The notes: a model not told the origin generated them from the sequence alone. Numbered from the stretch's first letter, positions 1-8,937 are shown. The stretch is 24,492 nucleotides of DNA from Euprymna scolopes (GCA_024364805.1 CM044513.1:78802557-78827048), one strand, 5' to 3'. Numbers and translations are program-made.

Positions 1-41
1 ATATATATATATATATATATATATGTGAAGAGAGAGAGAGT
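1..41. repeat. (AT)n tract followed by an (AG)n run
   Basis: The window opens inside a TA dinucleotide tract (1-24), followed by an AG run (27-41). A matching TA tract closes the window, so both ends probably lie at microsatellites where assembly stopped. Nothing gene-like is visible from 42 to 289. Confidence 0.95.
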
Positions 42-289
42 AAGAGATGTGTAACTAAAAGAAAACACTATTTTTCTTCTGATTTTTAATAATGTACCAA
101 TGCCAATATACCTTTTTTTAACTTGATGAGTTACTTTTCTTCTGATGAGTTAAAGGCGGAATAAATTTAAAAATAGACACAGTAATTACATGAATGATTC
201 TGCGTACGAAACATGTGCTCTCAAGAAGTGAATATTTTAATTGATTAAAGAAACAAACGGTTAAATACACAAATCTTGAAATGTGGAAT

Positions 290-826
290 ATAGACCTTTT
301 CTTTAATTTGAACTTCCTCTAAGTTGGACTTCCTCTCATTTCAACTTCTTCTAAACCTGGACTGTCTCTAAACTTGAACTGTCTCGTCATTGAAATTTTA
401 TTAGCATATTTGATACGGAGTTGCAGTAAAACTGTTTACATGGTTTAGTCAGATATTGCGCAGAAATGTTAATATCCATACTATGTAATTAATGTAGATT
501 AGCTATTGATAATTAATTTATACTAAGTGAAAATGTATGATTTCTGTAGATGATAACTTGGGTAATAAATACCTAACAGGTAAGAATAGATTTAATTTAT
601 TTTCAATGTTTTTGTTCCTGGTAATAATATTTAACAATTCTTACTTGCAATATGTCGGAAACTCAACTTAATATATACTTGAACTATCATATAGCAATGA
701 ATTTAATTTATTATTCCTTAATTCTTAGAAAATTAAAGTTAACTGCATAACATTTTTGTATCACGAAACTTGAACAGCATCCTCTTAGTTGAACGAAGCG
801 GATGTTCAAATTATAGGAGTTATATT
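290..826. mobile_element. Candidate non-autonomous pogo/Tigger-like element with inverted ends
   Basis: The left end (from about 290) and the reverse complement of the right end (to about 826) share a TATA-rich start followed by TAATTTGAAC(T/A)TCC. The right end also carries AGTTGAACGAAGCGG, a style familiar from pogo/Tigger termini. TA lies at both edges, as expected for a TA target. No transposase is visible inside. The arms are imperfect over about 40 bp, so the call is tentative. Confidence 0.4.
305..398. repeat. Short degenerate minisatellite, unit about 16-17 bp
   Basis: Five successive imperfect units of the form TAAnTTGAACTnnCTC are visible. They lie next to the left end of the candidate pogo-like element and may be subterminal repeats of it. 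Confidence 0.5.
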
Positions 827-827
827 G

Positions 828-853
828 TATATATATATATATATATATATATA
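828..853. repeat. (AT)n microsatellite
   Basis: A pure TA tract directly abuts the CTAG terminus of the next element. This fits a Helitron-type insertion between A and T in TA-rich DNA. Confidence 0.9.
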
Positions 854-1388
854 CTAGCAGAAGTACTCGTCACTAGGAACCTTCAATAAAAATGAAAGTA
901 TAAATTATTATTAAAAGATGTCTGGGTGCTAACTTTTGGAAAATCAAAGAAAAAGAATATGCGCGGGCAATAGTGGGAATCTCCATTGACGCAAACGTAT
1001 GAACACTAATTTGCGTTCCCCATTATAAGTGACCCCCCCTATTAGGCCCTAGCACCGCTGGGGTAAATGAGCGATGTAACAAGTAAAAATCTCCCCCTTC
1101 CTATTGTGTGGTTATCATAGTTAGTTCGGTAGCTCAACATCTGACAGTGTGAGCGTGCATAAGGTTCCATTTATAATTGACACAATTGGTAGCTCTCTGA
1201 AACGGTGTGAGCATGCATAGGGTTCCCTTCTAGGGCCCTACCTCCGTTGGCGAGGGGTGACTTCATCATACCTATTTTTCTCCTTGATACTTCTTCTCTC
1301 ATTGTATGTGGTACGGTTTGTCTAATAATGAATCATATCGGTGTTTACTCGTGGACAGACAGACACACACGTTAAGCTTCACTTATAC
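854..1388 (-). mobile_element. Non-autonomous Helitron-like element (old copy)
   Basis: Read on the minus strand, the element ends with TTCTGCTAGT, matching the CTRRT rule for Helitron 3' ends, preceded by a decayed hairpin (positions 853-880). Its other end (about 1350-1388) reads TATAAGTGAAGC followed by a GTGTGTCTGTCTGTC run, the same arrangement as the better-preserved copy at 13,655-14,187. Both copies are about 535 bp. The interior has short phrases such as GTGAGCGTGCATAAGG and GTGTGAGCATGCATAGGG, which look like an internal duplication. No Rep/helicase coding is present, so it is non-autonomous. The assignment rests on end structure only. Confidence 0.55.
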
Positions 1389-1499
1389 ACCACTCTTCTC
1401 AATAGTTTACTACTACTTACACAGCTGCCATTGCTCCAAAGCATACACACCGCAGGTTCGACATTAGTCCAATACAAACATACAAAAGCATATAGAAGC

Positions 1500-2056
1500 A
1501 AGAAGAAAATTGTAAGAATGCAAGCCGACAGCTAAGAGAGAATACACGAAAACCACCAGAAAACGCATTGAAGCGCAAAAATTCGGAACTCGTGACTTCT
1601 GGAAAATCTACAACAATGTAGTAAATAATGGACAATCAACAACTCCCCACTATCCAATAATCATGAGGTTGTTTGCCCGACAACAGAGAAAGCTAACATA
1701 CTTGCCTGTCGGTTTGTTTCAAACTCTGCAAACTATTTCCACCTGATTTTCTTTTTTGGATAGAAACCGTACCAGATGATCTGAAAATCGCCCCTTTTCA
1801 AGTGCATGATATTATAAAAACGAAGACACATCAAAAGCATGTGGGCCTGATCTCATCCTAGCTGGACTATTAAAAGAAATATCTGTTAAGCTTGTTCTAG
1901 TTCTCTCCAAACTTCAACAAATGCCTAAATCAATATTGCTTTCCTGGCTGCTGGAAAACGGCTTCTGTGGTACCAGTTTACAAGTATTCTGGTGGAAGAA
2001 CTGACCCATTAAAGTATCGTCCCATTAATCTCTTCCCTCTTTCCGGCAAATATATA
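1500..2056 (+). mobile_element. LINE ORF2 fragment, region just upstream of and entering reverse transcriptase
   Basis: Translated plus-strand segments match the pre-RT region of CR1/Jockey-type LINE ORF2, although no single frame stays open. The pieces in order are FGTRDFWKIYNNVVNNGQS (1591-1647), NHEVVCPTTEKANILACRF, SKACGPDLILAGLLKEI (about 1830-1885), then KTASVVPVYK and GGRTDPLKYRPINLFP (about 1957-2040). The last block is the family's typical approach to RT motif 1. The fragment stops abruptly at about 2056, where a MITE fragment begins. It has multiple frameshifts and is a decayed remnant. It could belong to the same LINE family as the other fragments here, but the segments do not overlap enough to prove it. 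Confidence 0.75.
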
Positions 2057-2192
2057 GGTATATATCAATTGATATCTTATATGTTTTTATGTAGGATGAT
2101 GTGGTTCTCGGTTGATTAATTATGTTTAACTGTGTCAGATGTATACTCGAGAGTCAAAACCATGAAAAAGATATGCTGTTGTCCTAGGCGTA
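2057..2192 (+). mobile_element. hAT-type MITE, TAGGGC family, copy 1 (left-truncated)
   Basis: The core ATGTGGTTCTCGGTTGATTA and the right part GTATACTCGAGAGTCAAAAC match the copies at 8971-9135 and 14,731-14,911. The left inverted repeat is missing: the sequence runs straight out of the LINE fragment. No target duplication can be defined for this copy. Confidence 0.7.
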
Positions 2193-2280
2193 GTAATTAC
2201 AGGTGAGCATTTTCTGAAGTTAGCGGTTTCACTCCTACCCAGAAGCTTAGTTGGCCAAAAGGTGGTGAGACGACAACTAT
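2193..2280 (+). repeat. Repeat unit with GGCCAAAA motif (family also at 14,620-14,722 and 14,920-15,035)
   Basis: The phrase AGGTGAGCATTTTCTGAAG followed by a (C/A)AGAAGCTTAGTTGGCCAAAA block parallels AGGTGAGAATTGTCTGAAGG plus GTAGGCCAAAACGTG at 14,620-14,700. It sits immediately to the right of a TAGGGC-family MITE here and on both sides of one at 14.7-15.0 kb. Its nature is not recognised; it may be the 3' module of a SINE or LINE. Confidence 0.5.
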
Positions 2281-2447
2281 GGAAGGTAGTAATTATTGAT
2301 CAACAGCAAAATTGTCCGCATTTTTCAAGCTGATTTCGTACGAATTTGATTTATGATGAATCTGATTTTTGATGAATCTGATTTATGATGAATCTGATGC
2401 ATTGAATCCTAAAATCATATTCAGGGTTCAACCGGCTTCCTCCGAAG
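2281..2447 (-). mobile_element. SINE 3' module, inverted truncated copy
   Basis: The reverse complement of 2281-2447 is nearly identical to 6112-6262, the 3' part of the 5S-headed SINE, and both end exactly at CTACCTTCC. The length difference (167 versus 151 bp) is one extra 16-bp unit of the CAGATTCATCATAAAT type (three units here, two there). The 5S head is absent, so this is a 5'-truncated copy or a separately mobilised module. Confidence 0.85.
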
Positions 2448-3189
2448 TTAAACTAAGCATTCCTATCCGATCGCGGTAAACGAAAGTCAGATGAATATGA
2501 AGATGAAGATAACAGTTCGCATATAAATAAATAAATAAATAAATAAATAAATATACAGCTTTCTCACATTAAAGGATTCAAATATAATAATAATAAAATA
2601 ATACGCCGAAACACGTCTGATGTTCACAGTTCTGTACAGTAGAGGAGAATTTGTAAGGTTGTCTTTATGCGCCTGAATTTATTGTGTAGTCCTGTGGAAG
2701 CGAAGAGATTCGGTCGCAAGTAATTTAACACGTTTGGGCTACCGTACTACTCACTGTAGCAATCGTAATATGTATAAAAAGATCTTAGCTTCGGGTGAAG
2801 TTATGATTTCAATGAACGATTCAGAATAAGGTAACATTTTATTGGCCAGTTATCATTTAAGTATTTTAATAGCACATAAAACAATAAATGTTTGTTTTTC
2901 TTAAAAGTTTCAAATATATTTACACAACATTTTGTATAATATAAAACGTGTTATTTGTCTTGATACAAAATTCTAACTTTATTTTAAGCTCACATAAATC
3001 TTAACTTTTATGTTCACTTGTCGACACCATTTTTATGTAATTTATCAGCAATAAAATGCCATCAAAACCCCATTAAATCTTGTTTCTTTCTGTGGAAAAA
3101 GAATATGTGAAATTCTTTTCTTGTGTAATAAAATTTGAAAACAGTTCAAATATCTATTTTGCTAGAACAAAAAATATTCACTTTTTTTT
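2448..3189. other. No gene seen; AT-rich with simple repeats
   Basis: The stretch holds an (AAAT)n tract (2523-2553), a short (ATA)n tract (2583-2601) and otherwise unassigned AT-rich sequence. No open frame or recognisable motif is supported. Confidence 0.6.
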
Positions 3190-3480
3190 AGAACTACTGT
3201 TCCCATCTTAAGTGTTATTTTCTCAACGCTTCGGTCGATGTAATATCTGAACTTTTTCAGGCGTATCTTTTAGAATACGGAAATACTTCTGTCGAACTCA
3301 GGAATCCGCAAGGACTCTTTATTTAATGCACGCGAAAGAAACACATTTTTATTCTGCCAGCCATGACTAGGTAGAAGTCCTAGTGGTATTTTTAATGTCG
3401 CCCCCATTGAGGATTGAAGCTTCAACTGTGTAACATACAACTGAATTTTACTAAGTACAGCGTCACAGATGTTTGCGGAA
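3190..3480 (-). mobile_element. Partial copy of the 417-bp inverted-arm element
   Basis: Read on the plus strand this segment matches the reverse complement of about 6400-6718. Shared landmarks are the AAGTGTTATTTTCTCAACG(C/T)TTCGGTCGAT arm, GTCGAACTC(A/G)GGAATC, CAGCCATG, and AATTGAATTTTCCTAAGTACA-like sequence. The arm at its far end is missing, so the copy is truncated at about 3475. No coding is seen. From 3481 to 3658 the sequence is unassigned. Confidence 0.65.
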
Positions 3481-3655
3481 AATTCTAGTTTCATTTCACA
3501 TTTTAATCTTAAAATCAATAAAACTATAAAAAAAAAATATATATACTGAGATTCAGTTCAGTTTGTGTCTTTCCGTTACCTCTGTATTGTATTGCATTCC
3601 GTATATTACATTTAACTATACACTATACAATGCTTCAAGCAAACTACATTCATCT

Positions 3656-3757
<102 letters not shown>

Positions 3758-3759
3758 AA

Positions 3760-4337
3760 CGTGTCTTTGTGTGTGTCTGTCTGTGTACATTTCCCTACAC
3801 AATACCTCTGTCAATCTTTAGTCTACAGACTCGAAATTTGATATGCAGGGTACTGAGATTTGGGAAAATCTCTGTAATCTATTTTAGGCCAGTAATTTCG
3901 CTGTTAAGGGGTCTATATTGCAGTTTTCTATGGTGCTTAATTCAAATAAACATGTATTAAAGCGTTAAACTGCATCGTTTGTCCATTTTGACTGGGATTA
4001 AGTGTGAAAAGGGACCACAAATACCCCAAAATTGCAATAAATAACACTTTTTACCCCATAACTTTTGCTCCATCCATTAGATTTTTCTGAAACTTGGCGA
4101 AAATATGAAGGCAACGTTGGCCCTTCACACTTCTGACATTCATCATTTCTTCACTTTTTTTGTGACGTCATCTCACATGCAGAGGGGGACGACGCACGCG
4201 CAGCTTGTTAAAAGTAAAAATTTATTTACCAACAACATATATTGATTACTTGATAAAAACATCGATTACTGTAAACTGAACGGTGGACATTAATAAAGGT
4301 AAGTACACGTAAACTGCATGTTTCACCATCGTTTTAA
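3760..4337. other. No gene seen; possible 3' flank of the decayed gene copies to the right
   Basis: AT-rich sequence without supported coding. It lies downstream of the minus-strand fragments at 4338-5060 and could include their old 3' flank, but I recognise no motif that shows this. Confidence 0.4.
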
Positions 4338-4680
4338 CTGCAAGGCTTGAACCTCCGTTTCTACGAAATACCTGAATGCTCAGGGCAGAGAGAGGTCTCT
4401 TTTCAGATGCCAAGAGTAGTCAGCCACCGATTCTAAGACCAGGTCTCCATCTTTTACATATTTTGATGGAATCCCTGCTCGTCACTCATGCAACTTGAGT
4501 ACTCATAAACCAGTCTTGTTAAAATAGGTAGTGCAGCCAAGGTTTTCGAAAGCAGTGTGCATGTTGTTGACAACTTCTGCGTAATTTCTGGCTTCATTGT
4601 TTCCAAAGAAAGTTTTATGACTGATTTAGTGTATTTTTGCACTGCTGAATTTGGAAATGACATACAACTTTCTTAATGAG
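4338..4680 (-). pseudogene. Decayed C-terminal part of a multicopy protein family, copy A
   Basis: Minus-strand translation gives MHTAFENLGC (about 4535-4565), SCMSDEQG-FHQNM (about 4455-4490) and VADYSWHLKRD (about 4392-4425). From memory, these correspond to the ordered blocks LGCNMSIK, SEEQGERFHQD and MADYCWxLxRD of an abundant invertebrate protein family of unknown function that usually looks transposon-associated. The reading frame is not open through the copy. The same blocks recur in copy B immediately to the right, in the same orientation. I cannot name the parent element or its superfamily. Confidence 0.6.
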
Positions 4681-4689
4681 ATCAGGTTT

Positions 4690-5060
4690 TTGTGCTAGGC
4701 TGATTATAAAATGAATCAGATCTCTTCAGATCACAACAGTAATCATCGATAATGACCTGATACCTGGTCTTCATTGTTTTTAGGATCTGATAGAATCTCC
4801 CCCACCCCCACCTTGCTGTTCACTCATTGAACCCAGGTTCTCAGGAAAACAGTCCATATGTGAAAATAGTGCATCTTAATGCCCATGTTGCATCCCAGAG
4901 TTCTGAAAGCAGTCAGCAGTTTTTGACAACTTTTACATACTTTCTTTTCTTATTATTGTCCAAGGAATTTCGTCGTTGGCTGAATAAATCCCTACCACGC
5001 TTCCAGTTCCTCTTCGTTCATTGAGTTTTCAGCTGTCGCGTCTGAGGACCGTCAAATATG
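4690..5060 (-). pseudogene. Decayed C-terminal part of the same family, copy B
   Basis: Minus-strand translation shows LLTAFRTLGCNMGIKMHYF (about 4870-4930), FPENLGSMSEQQG (about 4818-4858) and, further on, RFYQILKTMKTRYQ followed by DDYCCDLKRS (about 4720-4790). These are the ordered blocks of the family described for copy A and are better preserved than in that copy. The copy is not open throughout. DNA around 4900-5000 and 4540-4640 also aligns recognisably, for example AAAGCAGT followed by TTGACAACTT in both. Function is unknown. Confidence 0.65.
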
Positions 5061-5154
5061 TAAGCTTTCAACTTCTCCGTGGTTAATCATTGGAAAGTCT
5101 CAACCAAGTAAGTGAAGTAGTCAGCATTCCTGTCCAAAGCCTTTTGTTACATAG

Positions 5155-5755
5155 ACATCACCACTTATCAAGGCCAAGAGGCCACTCAAGGCTAAGGGTT
5201 TAATAGTGTACAGTAGAAATTGGACAATATAGTAATCGTTAGTAATGGAAGTGCGGTAAATTTTTAACTTATATGGAACGGCTCATCTAAGACTTGTTTA
5301 CGTTAGACTTGAAGACAACCATATCGTAGTCAGCTGGAAAGCAGGAAAACGGCGGACAATTCCATAGGCGCGCAGTTCTAAGGAAGAAGCTTTGCCTATG
5401 GAATCTACGTTTAGGTTTAGGCACAGATAAAGTGTAGGGGAAATTAGTGATATTTTTTCTGCTAGACGGGTTATTCTTGTGAAAGTTTGGGGAAGGGGGC
5501 GCAAAGATTGGAGTTCAGCCGAGCACTTGCCATGAAAATAACGATAAAGTAGAAACAAACTCGTGACATCTCTTCTGTGAGAAAGAGGTTGCAGGGAAGA
5601 GATGATGAATTGCTTGATTAAGCAGGATGCAATGTGCCAGCGTTGAGAAGAGTAAGGTACCAATTTCTCTCGCAACAGACCAGTCTTTCTTTTGTGTATG
5701 TTGAGCACAAATATTTGGATGATTTCGAGGTTTTATGACTTCAAACTGATCCATT
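5155..5755 (-). mobile_element. CR1-like LINE 3' end (5'-truncated)
   Basis: On the minus strand this encodes the C-terminal tail typical of CR1/L2-type ORF2: PLSHRRDVTSLFLLYRYFHG (about 5530-5590), then RRFHRQSFFLRTARLWN and VFKSNVNK in an adjoining frame (about 5300-5400). It parallels the LINE ends at 7010-7385 and 21,041-21,640. The non-coding end carries GGCCTTGATAAGTGGTGATG (reverse complement at about 5158-5177), shared with the other two copies. Coding is split between frames. The 5' truncation near 5755 is normal for LINE insertions. Confidence 0.8.
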
Positions 5756-5880
5756 TTCGACGTAACTATCCAGAACTATCTAACCTAAATAGTTCTTATC
5801 ATTAAAATAATCATTTCCAATCCAAACAATTATTTGGCATGGCATTTTACCCCCACCAACTTCTTCTAAAATGATCTACA

Positions 5881-5990
5881 CTTACGTACACATAATCACG
5901 TTGATACACCGGTTCTCGTCAGATCACCGAAGTTAAGCAACGTTGAGCCTGGACATTACTAAAATGGGTGACAATGGGTGCTGTATGTAG
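5881..5990 (+). promoter_or_regulatory. 5S-type internal Pol III promoter of the SINE
   Basis: The box A, intermediate-element and box C equivalents of a 5S gene are recognisable in order. The gap between ATGGGTGAC and GGGTGCTG shortens the region beyond box C. Function is inferred from similarity only. Confidence 0.6.
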
Positions 5991-6262
5991 GAGGACGTCG
6001 ACACCTTCCTGAAAAAAAGTTGCAAGAACCTAACGTCGGCATCTCCCCTAACGGAGATATACATGCGACTGGGGACCGCTTGTGAATTTCATACTCCCAT
6101 GAAACTTCCTCCTTCGGAGGAAGCCGGTTAAACCCTGAATATGATTTTAGGATTCAATGCATCAGATTCATCATCAATCAGATTCATCATAAATCAAATT
6201 CGTACGAAATCAGCTTGAAAAATGTGGACAATTTTGTTGTTGATCAATAATTACTACCTTCC
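5881..6262 (+). mobile_element. 5S rRNA-derived SINE (SINE3-type)
   Basis: Positions 5881-5990 reproduce almost the whole of a metazoan 5S rRNA gene. They include CACCGGTTCTCGTC, ATCACCGAAGTTAAGCAACG (box A at about 5931-5942), GAGCCTGG, ATGGGTGAC (box C at about 5961-5972) and GGGTGCTGTA. About 10 nt are missing before the end, and the acceptor stem does not close. The wording is closest to molluscan 5S as I remember it. A body (about 5991-6111) and a 3' module (6112-6262) ending in CTACCTTCC follow. The 3' module recurs inverted at 2281-2447, which marks this as a mobile SINE rather than a lone 5S pseudogene. A perfect small hairpin, CTTCCTCCTTCGGAGGAAG (6105-6123), marks the body/3' junction. 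Transcription would be by Pol III from the internal promoter if it were still active. Confidence 0.8.
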
Positions 6263-6301
6263 TGTTTTAACTATTGTATATTCGTACTATTTAGACTTTC
6301 G

Positions 6302-6718
6302 AAATATTGTTTTCATCGTTAAGTATTTTTCTGGCAACGTTTCGGTCGACGTAACCCCCGACTTTGTGGAACGGTGCCGGAGTGCATAATGTACTTAGGA
6401 AAATTCAATTGTAAAGTTTAAATCTTCTGAAACTTAAAGGTTCAATTCGAGGTGCGGGCGAAACTTAAATAATAATTGCATATTTATCAGAACTTTTACC
6501 CTACCATGGCTGACGGAACAAGAGCATGATATCCCCGGGAATTAAGGAAAAGCGTTTTATATGAATTTTTGTGCGATTTGTCGTACAAACTAACAAGTTT
6601 TACAGACAAATGCCCGAGTTCAACAAAAAGATTCCCGAGTTCGACAAGATACACGTCAAGCAGGTCGGAAGTTAGATCGACTAAAACGTTGTGAAATAAC
6701 ACTCAAGACAGGAACAGT
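6302..6718. mobile_element. 417-bp element with long inverted arms (foldback/MITE-like)
   Basis: The left arm (6302-6376) and the reverse complement of the right arm (6634-6718) share TTGTT(T/C)TC, GTATTTTTCTGGCAACGTTTC / GTGTTATTTCACAACGTTTT, GGTCGACGTAAC / AGTCGATCTAAC and CCCGAC / TCCGAC. A body copy lacking one arm lies at 3190-3480, and a lone arm at 7790-7885. No coding is present. Target duplications are not clear. The ACGTTTCGGTCGA phrase is one I have seen in other invertebrate repeats, but I cannot name the family. Confidence 0.6.
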
Positions 6719-6861
6719 AACTCGACGAATCTAAATATGACGAATGTTTTTGATTCTTTTTTTTAATATCCAGTTTTCTTCTTTTTTTTCTTTTTTTTTC
6801 CTTTTTACTGCAATGTTTAATGTTTTATAATACGTTGTAAAAAATCACATTCATGTTCAAC

Positions 6862-6982
6862 AAATTGACTATTCGAGAAATTCCGCCTGCCAGTACTTAT
6901 TAGCATTACGTCATATTCGATTTCCCAGGCCTTGTGTAGCATAAAGCACGAAATAAAAAAAAAAATTGACTATTTGAGAAAT
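6862..6982 (+). mobile_element. Very short retroposed insertion with 20-bp target duplication
   Basis: Two 20-bp copies of AAATTGACTATT(C/T)GAGAAAT (6862-6881 and 6963-6982, one mismatch) flank about 81 bp that end in AAATAAAAAAAAAA. A long target duplication plus an A-rich tail is the signature of LINE-mediated retroposition. The inserted body (CCAGGCCTTGTGTAGCATAAAGC-type sequence, split here as CCAGGCCTTGTG and TAGCATAAAGC) is not recognised. It may be the extreme 3' end of a LINE or SINE. Confidence 0.75.
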
Positions 6983-7009
6983 ATTTGACTTATAACGTTA
7001 TTTCCATCT

Positions 7010-7385
7010 TGTCAGCCTTAAATCAACTCATCTCCGTCTGACTGAAACTACTGTCAATAATTTTCCCCACTCTTTATCTATGCCTAAATTCAAACGTAGA
7101 TTCCATGAGGAAAGCTTCTTTCTTAGAACTGCAGGCCAGTGGAACTCTCTGCCGCTTGCCCGTTTCCCACCTGAATACAACTTGGACGTCTTCAAGTCCA
7201 ACATAAACAAACTCCTGACAAACCGTCCCCTTAAGCAAGACACTCTATCAAAACACCCAATACTAATGATTACTACAAGACTATCTCATTGATTACTGTA
7301 CGCAATAACCCTTATCCCTAAGTGGTCTTCGGGCCTTGATAAATGGTGACCTCCATGTAAAAAAACATCTCGATCTGCTTCAAGC
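7010..7385 (+). mobile_element. CR1-like LINE 3' end (5'-truncated)
   Basis: The plus-strand frame from about 7020 reads LRLTETTVNNFPHSLSMPK, then KRRFHEESFFLRTAGQWNSL (7092-7151) and LDVFKSNINKLLTNRPLK (7183-7235). This is the C-terminal tail seen in CR1/L2-like ORF2 proteins. It is the most intact of the three LINE tails in the window and runs open to a stop at about 7290. The 3' UTR ends with GGCCTTGATAAATGGTGA and a short A-run (about 7358). Only about the last 90 codons are present. Confidence 0.85.
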
Positions 7386-7789
7386 AGAAATATGCTTTAT
7401 ATTGTCCTTTATTGCAACTGTCGTCAACTGTCACAAATCCAAAATTGTCCGCAACTGTACCTAACTGGTGTAAACTGCCGATACAACCCACTGCCACACC
7501 TAAGGCAAACTCAAAAATATATTGACCAATCCTTTCTTTTTGCTATTGGCGCACCTTGATTAACAATCCTATTTTAGCCTTCTGTTGTGGTTCTTTATTC
7601 TCCTGATAAACCTATTTCATTTTTTGTTATCTTTTTCCGGGTTTTTATTATACTTCCAAACACTTGAGTATTAAAATCGATAATATCACACTGCCAATTC
7701 TTCTACATCTGACTATTTGTGCGGATTTTTATCAACTACAAATAGTGCTTTTTAAAGCTTACAAAAAAGATTGTTTACAGCAGATTAAA
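7386..7789. other. No gene seen
   Basis: Moderately AT-rich sequence with short imperfect repetition of CAACTGTC/GCAACTGTAC around 7410-7460. No coding or structural feature is supported. Confidence 0.5.
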
Positions 7790-7885
7790 TTACGTGTTAT
7801 TTGTTTGGATTGGACTATTGTTCTCATCTTGAGTGTTATTTGTGGAACGTTTTGGTCGATTTGGCCTTTGACCTGCGTCATGCAT
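7790..7885 (+). repeat. Lone arm of the inverted-arm element
   Basis: GACTATTGTTCTCATCTTGA followed by GTGTTATTTGTGGAACGTTTTGG (split for length) and TCGATTTGGCCTTTGACCTG matches the arms at 6302-6376 and 6634-6718. No body follows, so it is a fragment. Confidence 0.6.
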
Positions 7886-8866
7886 GTTGATCGCCTACTT
7901 GGAAAAAAAAGAAAGTTAGTCGCTCTGTAGATGGTTCTTGGAGTAGTTTTTGTTTTTTCGCTGTAGTTTCGTATGTGTGAAAAAAATTGATTGACAAAGT
8001 TAGTTAGACAGAGAAGTAACACCCTCTTACCGTTGACATTTTAAGGAAGGGATGTACAGTTTTTGTTTTCTTTATAATTAGAGGCTCCCATATACTGCTG
8101 ATATCTATGCTCGGACTGCTTAGTAATTTTTCTTTTTGTAGTATATATGTCGTTTTTATGGGTTTTTTTAGTTGTCGTACTCTTTATCTTGCCTCCCTCT
8201 CAATTATTTTTATCTCGTCCCATAAATGGATCAAAACAAATAATACAAAATATCAGCCCTTATCTAAAAAATTCAGAGTCAGATTATTTTTCTCTATTAT
8301 TGTTTATCGTGATTAGCAGAAGATTTTTTTTCGAAAAACAGACGAACAAGTGAATACAGATTAACAACTTGCCGTGCATTTTTTTTAATTATAAGGAAAA
8401 CATAGAGAAATCGAGTTTACTATCACACATTCCCATCGTCATTCTTATAATTAGTTTTCTTAGCGGTGTTCAACTAACGTTGCCCAAGTATAGGTTTCTT
8501 AGAAAATACATTATAATTCTAATTCTAATATTAATTATAAATAATAAATATTATTCAAAAGTGGATGTGTGCATGTGCGAGTTCCTTCCTTCTAGGCTCC
8601 GAAACGTCTGTGCCTATCTTTTGTAAATTTCATATAAAGGTAATTTATGTGCCTGGCAGTGTTCTTAGATGTTTTTTACATAAATTTATTTGTTAAGTAT
8701 CAAAAATCAAAAGAATCCGATCTTGAAAATAGACTTTCCCCATTTATAGATAAAAAAAGATTAATTTTTACAGGGGAAGATTTTACGTTACACCGTCCAA
8801 TGAAGATAATAAAAGTCAAGCAATCATTTCTTCTTAAAAGAAAAACGCAGATTGTCATTTTAATAT
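7886..8866. other. No gene seen; AT-rich
   Basis: Several short open frames exist, but they are low-complexity, rich in F, I, L and K, overlap in different frames and match no family I know. The CGATTCC- or satellite-type repeats found elsewhere are not present. Confidence 0.5.
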
Positions 8867-8937
8867 GGAGATATAATTTAGTGGAAAAGCATTCGACTAT
8901 AGATCGAATAATCCCATGTTCAATCCCGAGTGTACCT
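8867..8937 (+). other. tRNA-like sequence (tRNA pseudogene or SINE head)
   Basis: The 71 nt have tRNA length and layout. A box-A-like TATAATTTAGTGG (8872-8884) is followed by an exact 5-bp anticodon stem, TTCGA/TCGAA, enclosing the 7-nt loop CTATAGA (anticodon position reads ATA, after U33). The B box GTTCAATCC follows (about 8918-8926). The acceptor stem pairs about 5 of 7 including wobbles, the T stem only about 2 of 5, and there is no obvious 3' flank motif. It is therefore a decayed tRNA derivative rather than a working gene. Confidence 0.55.

Noticed and set aside
5881-5990. Functional 5S rRNA gene
   Set aside because: About 10 nt are missing near the 3' end, the terminal stem does not form, and the sequence is joined to a mobile 3' module.
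8867-8937. Functional tRNA gene
   Set aside because: The T stem and part of the acceptor stem do not pair.
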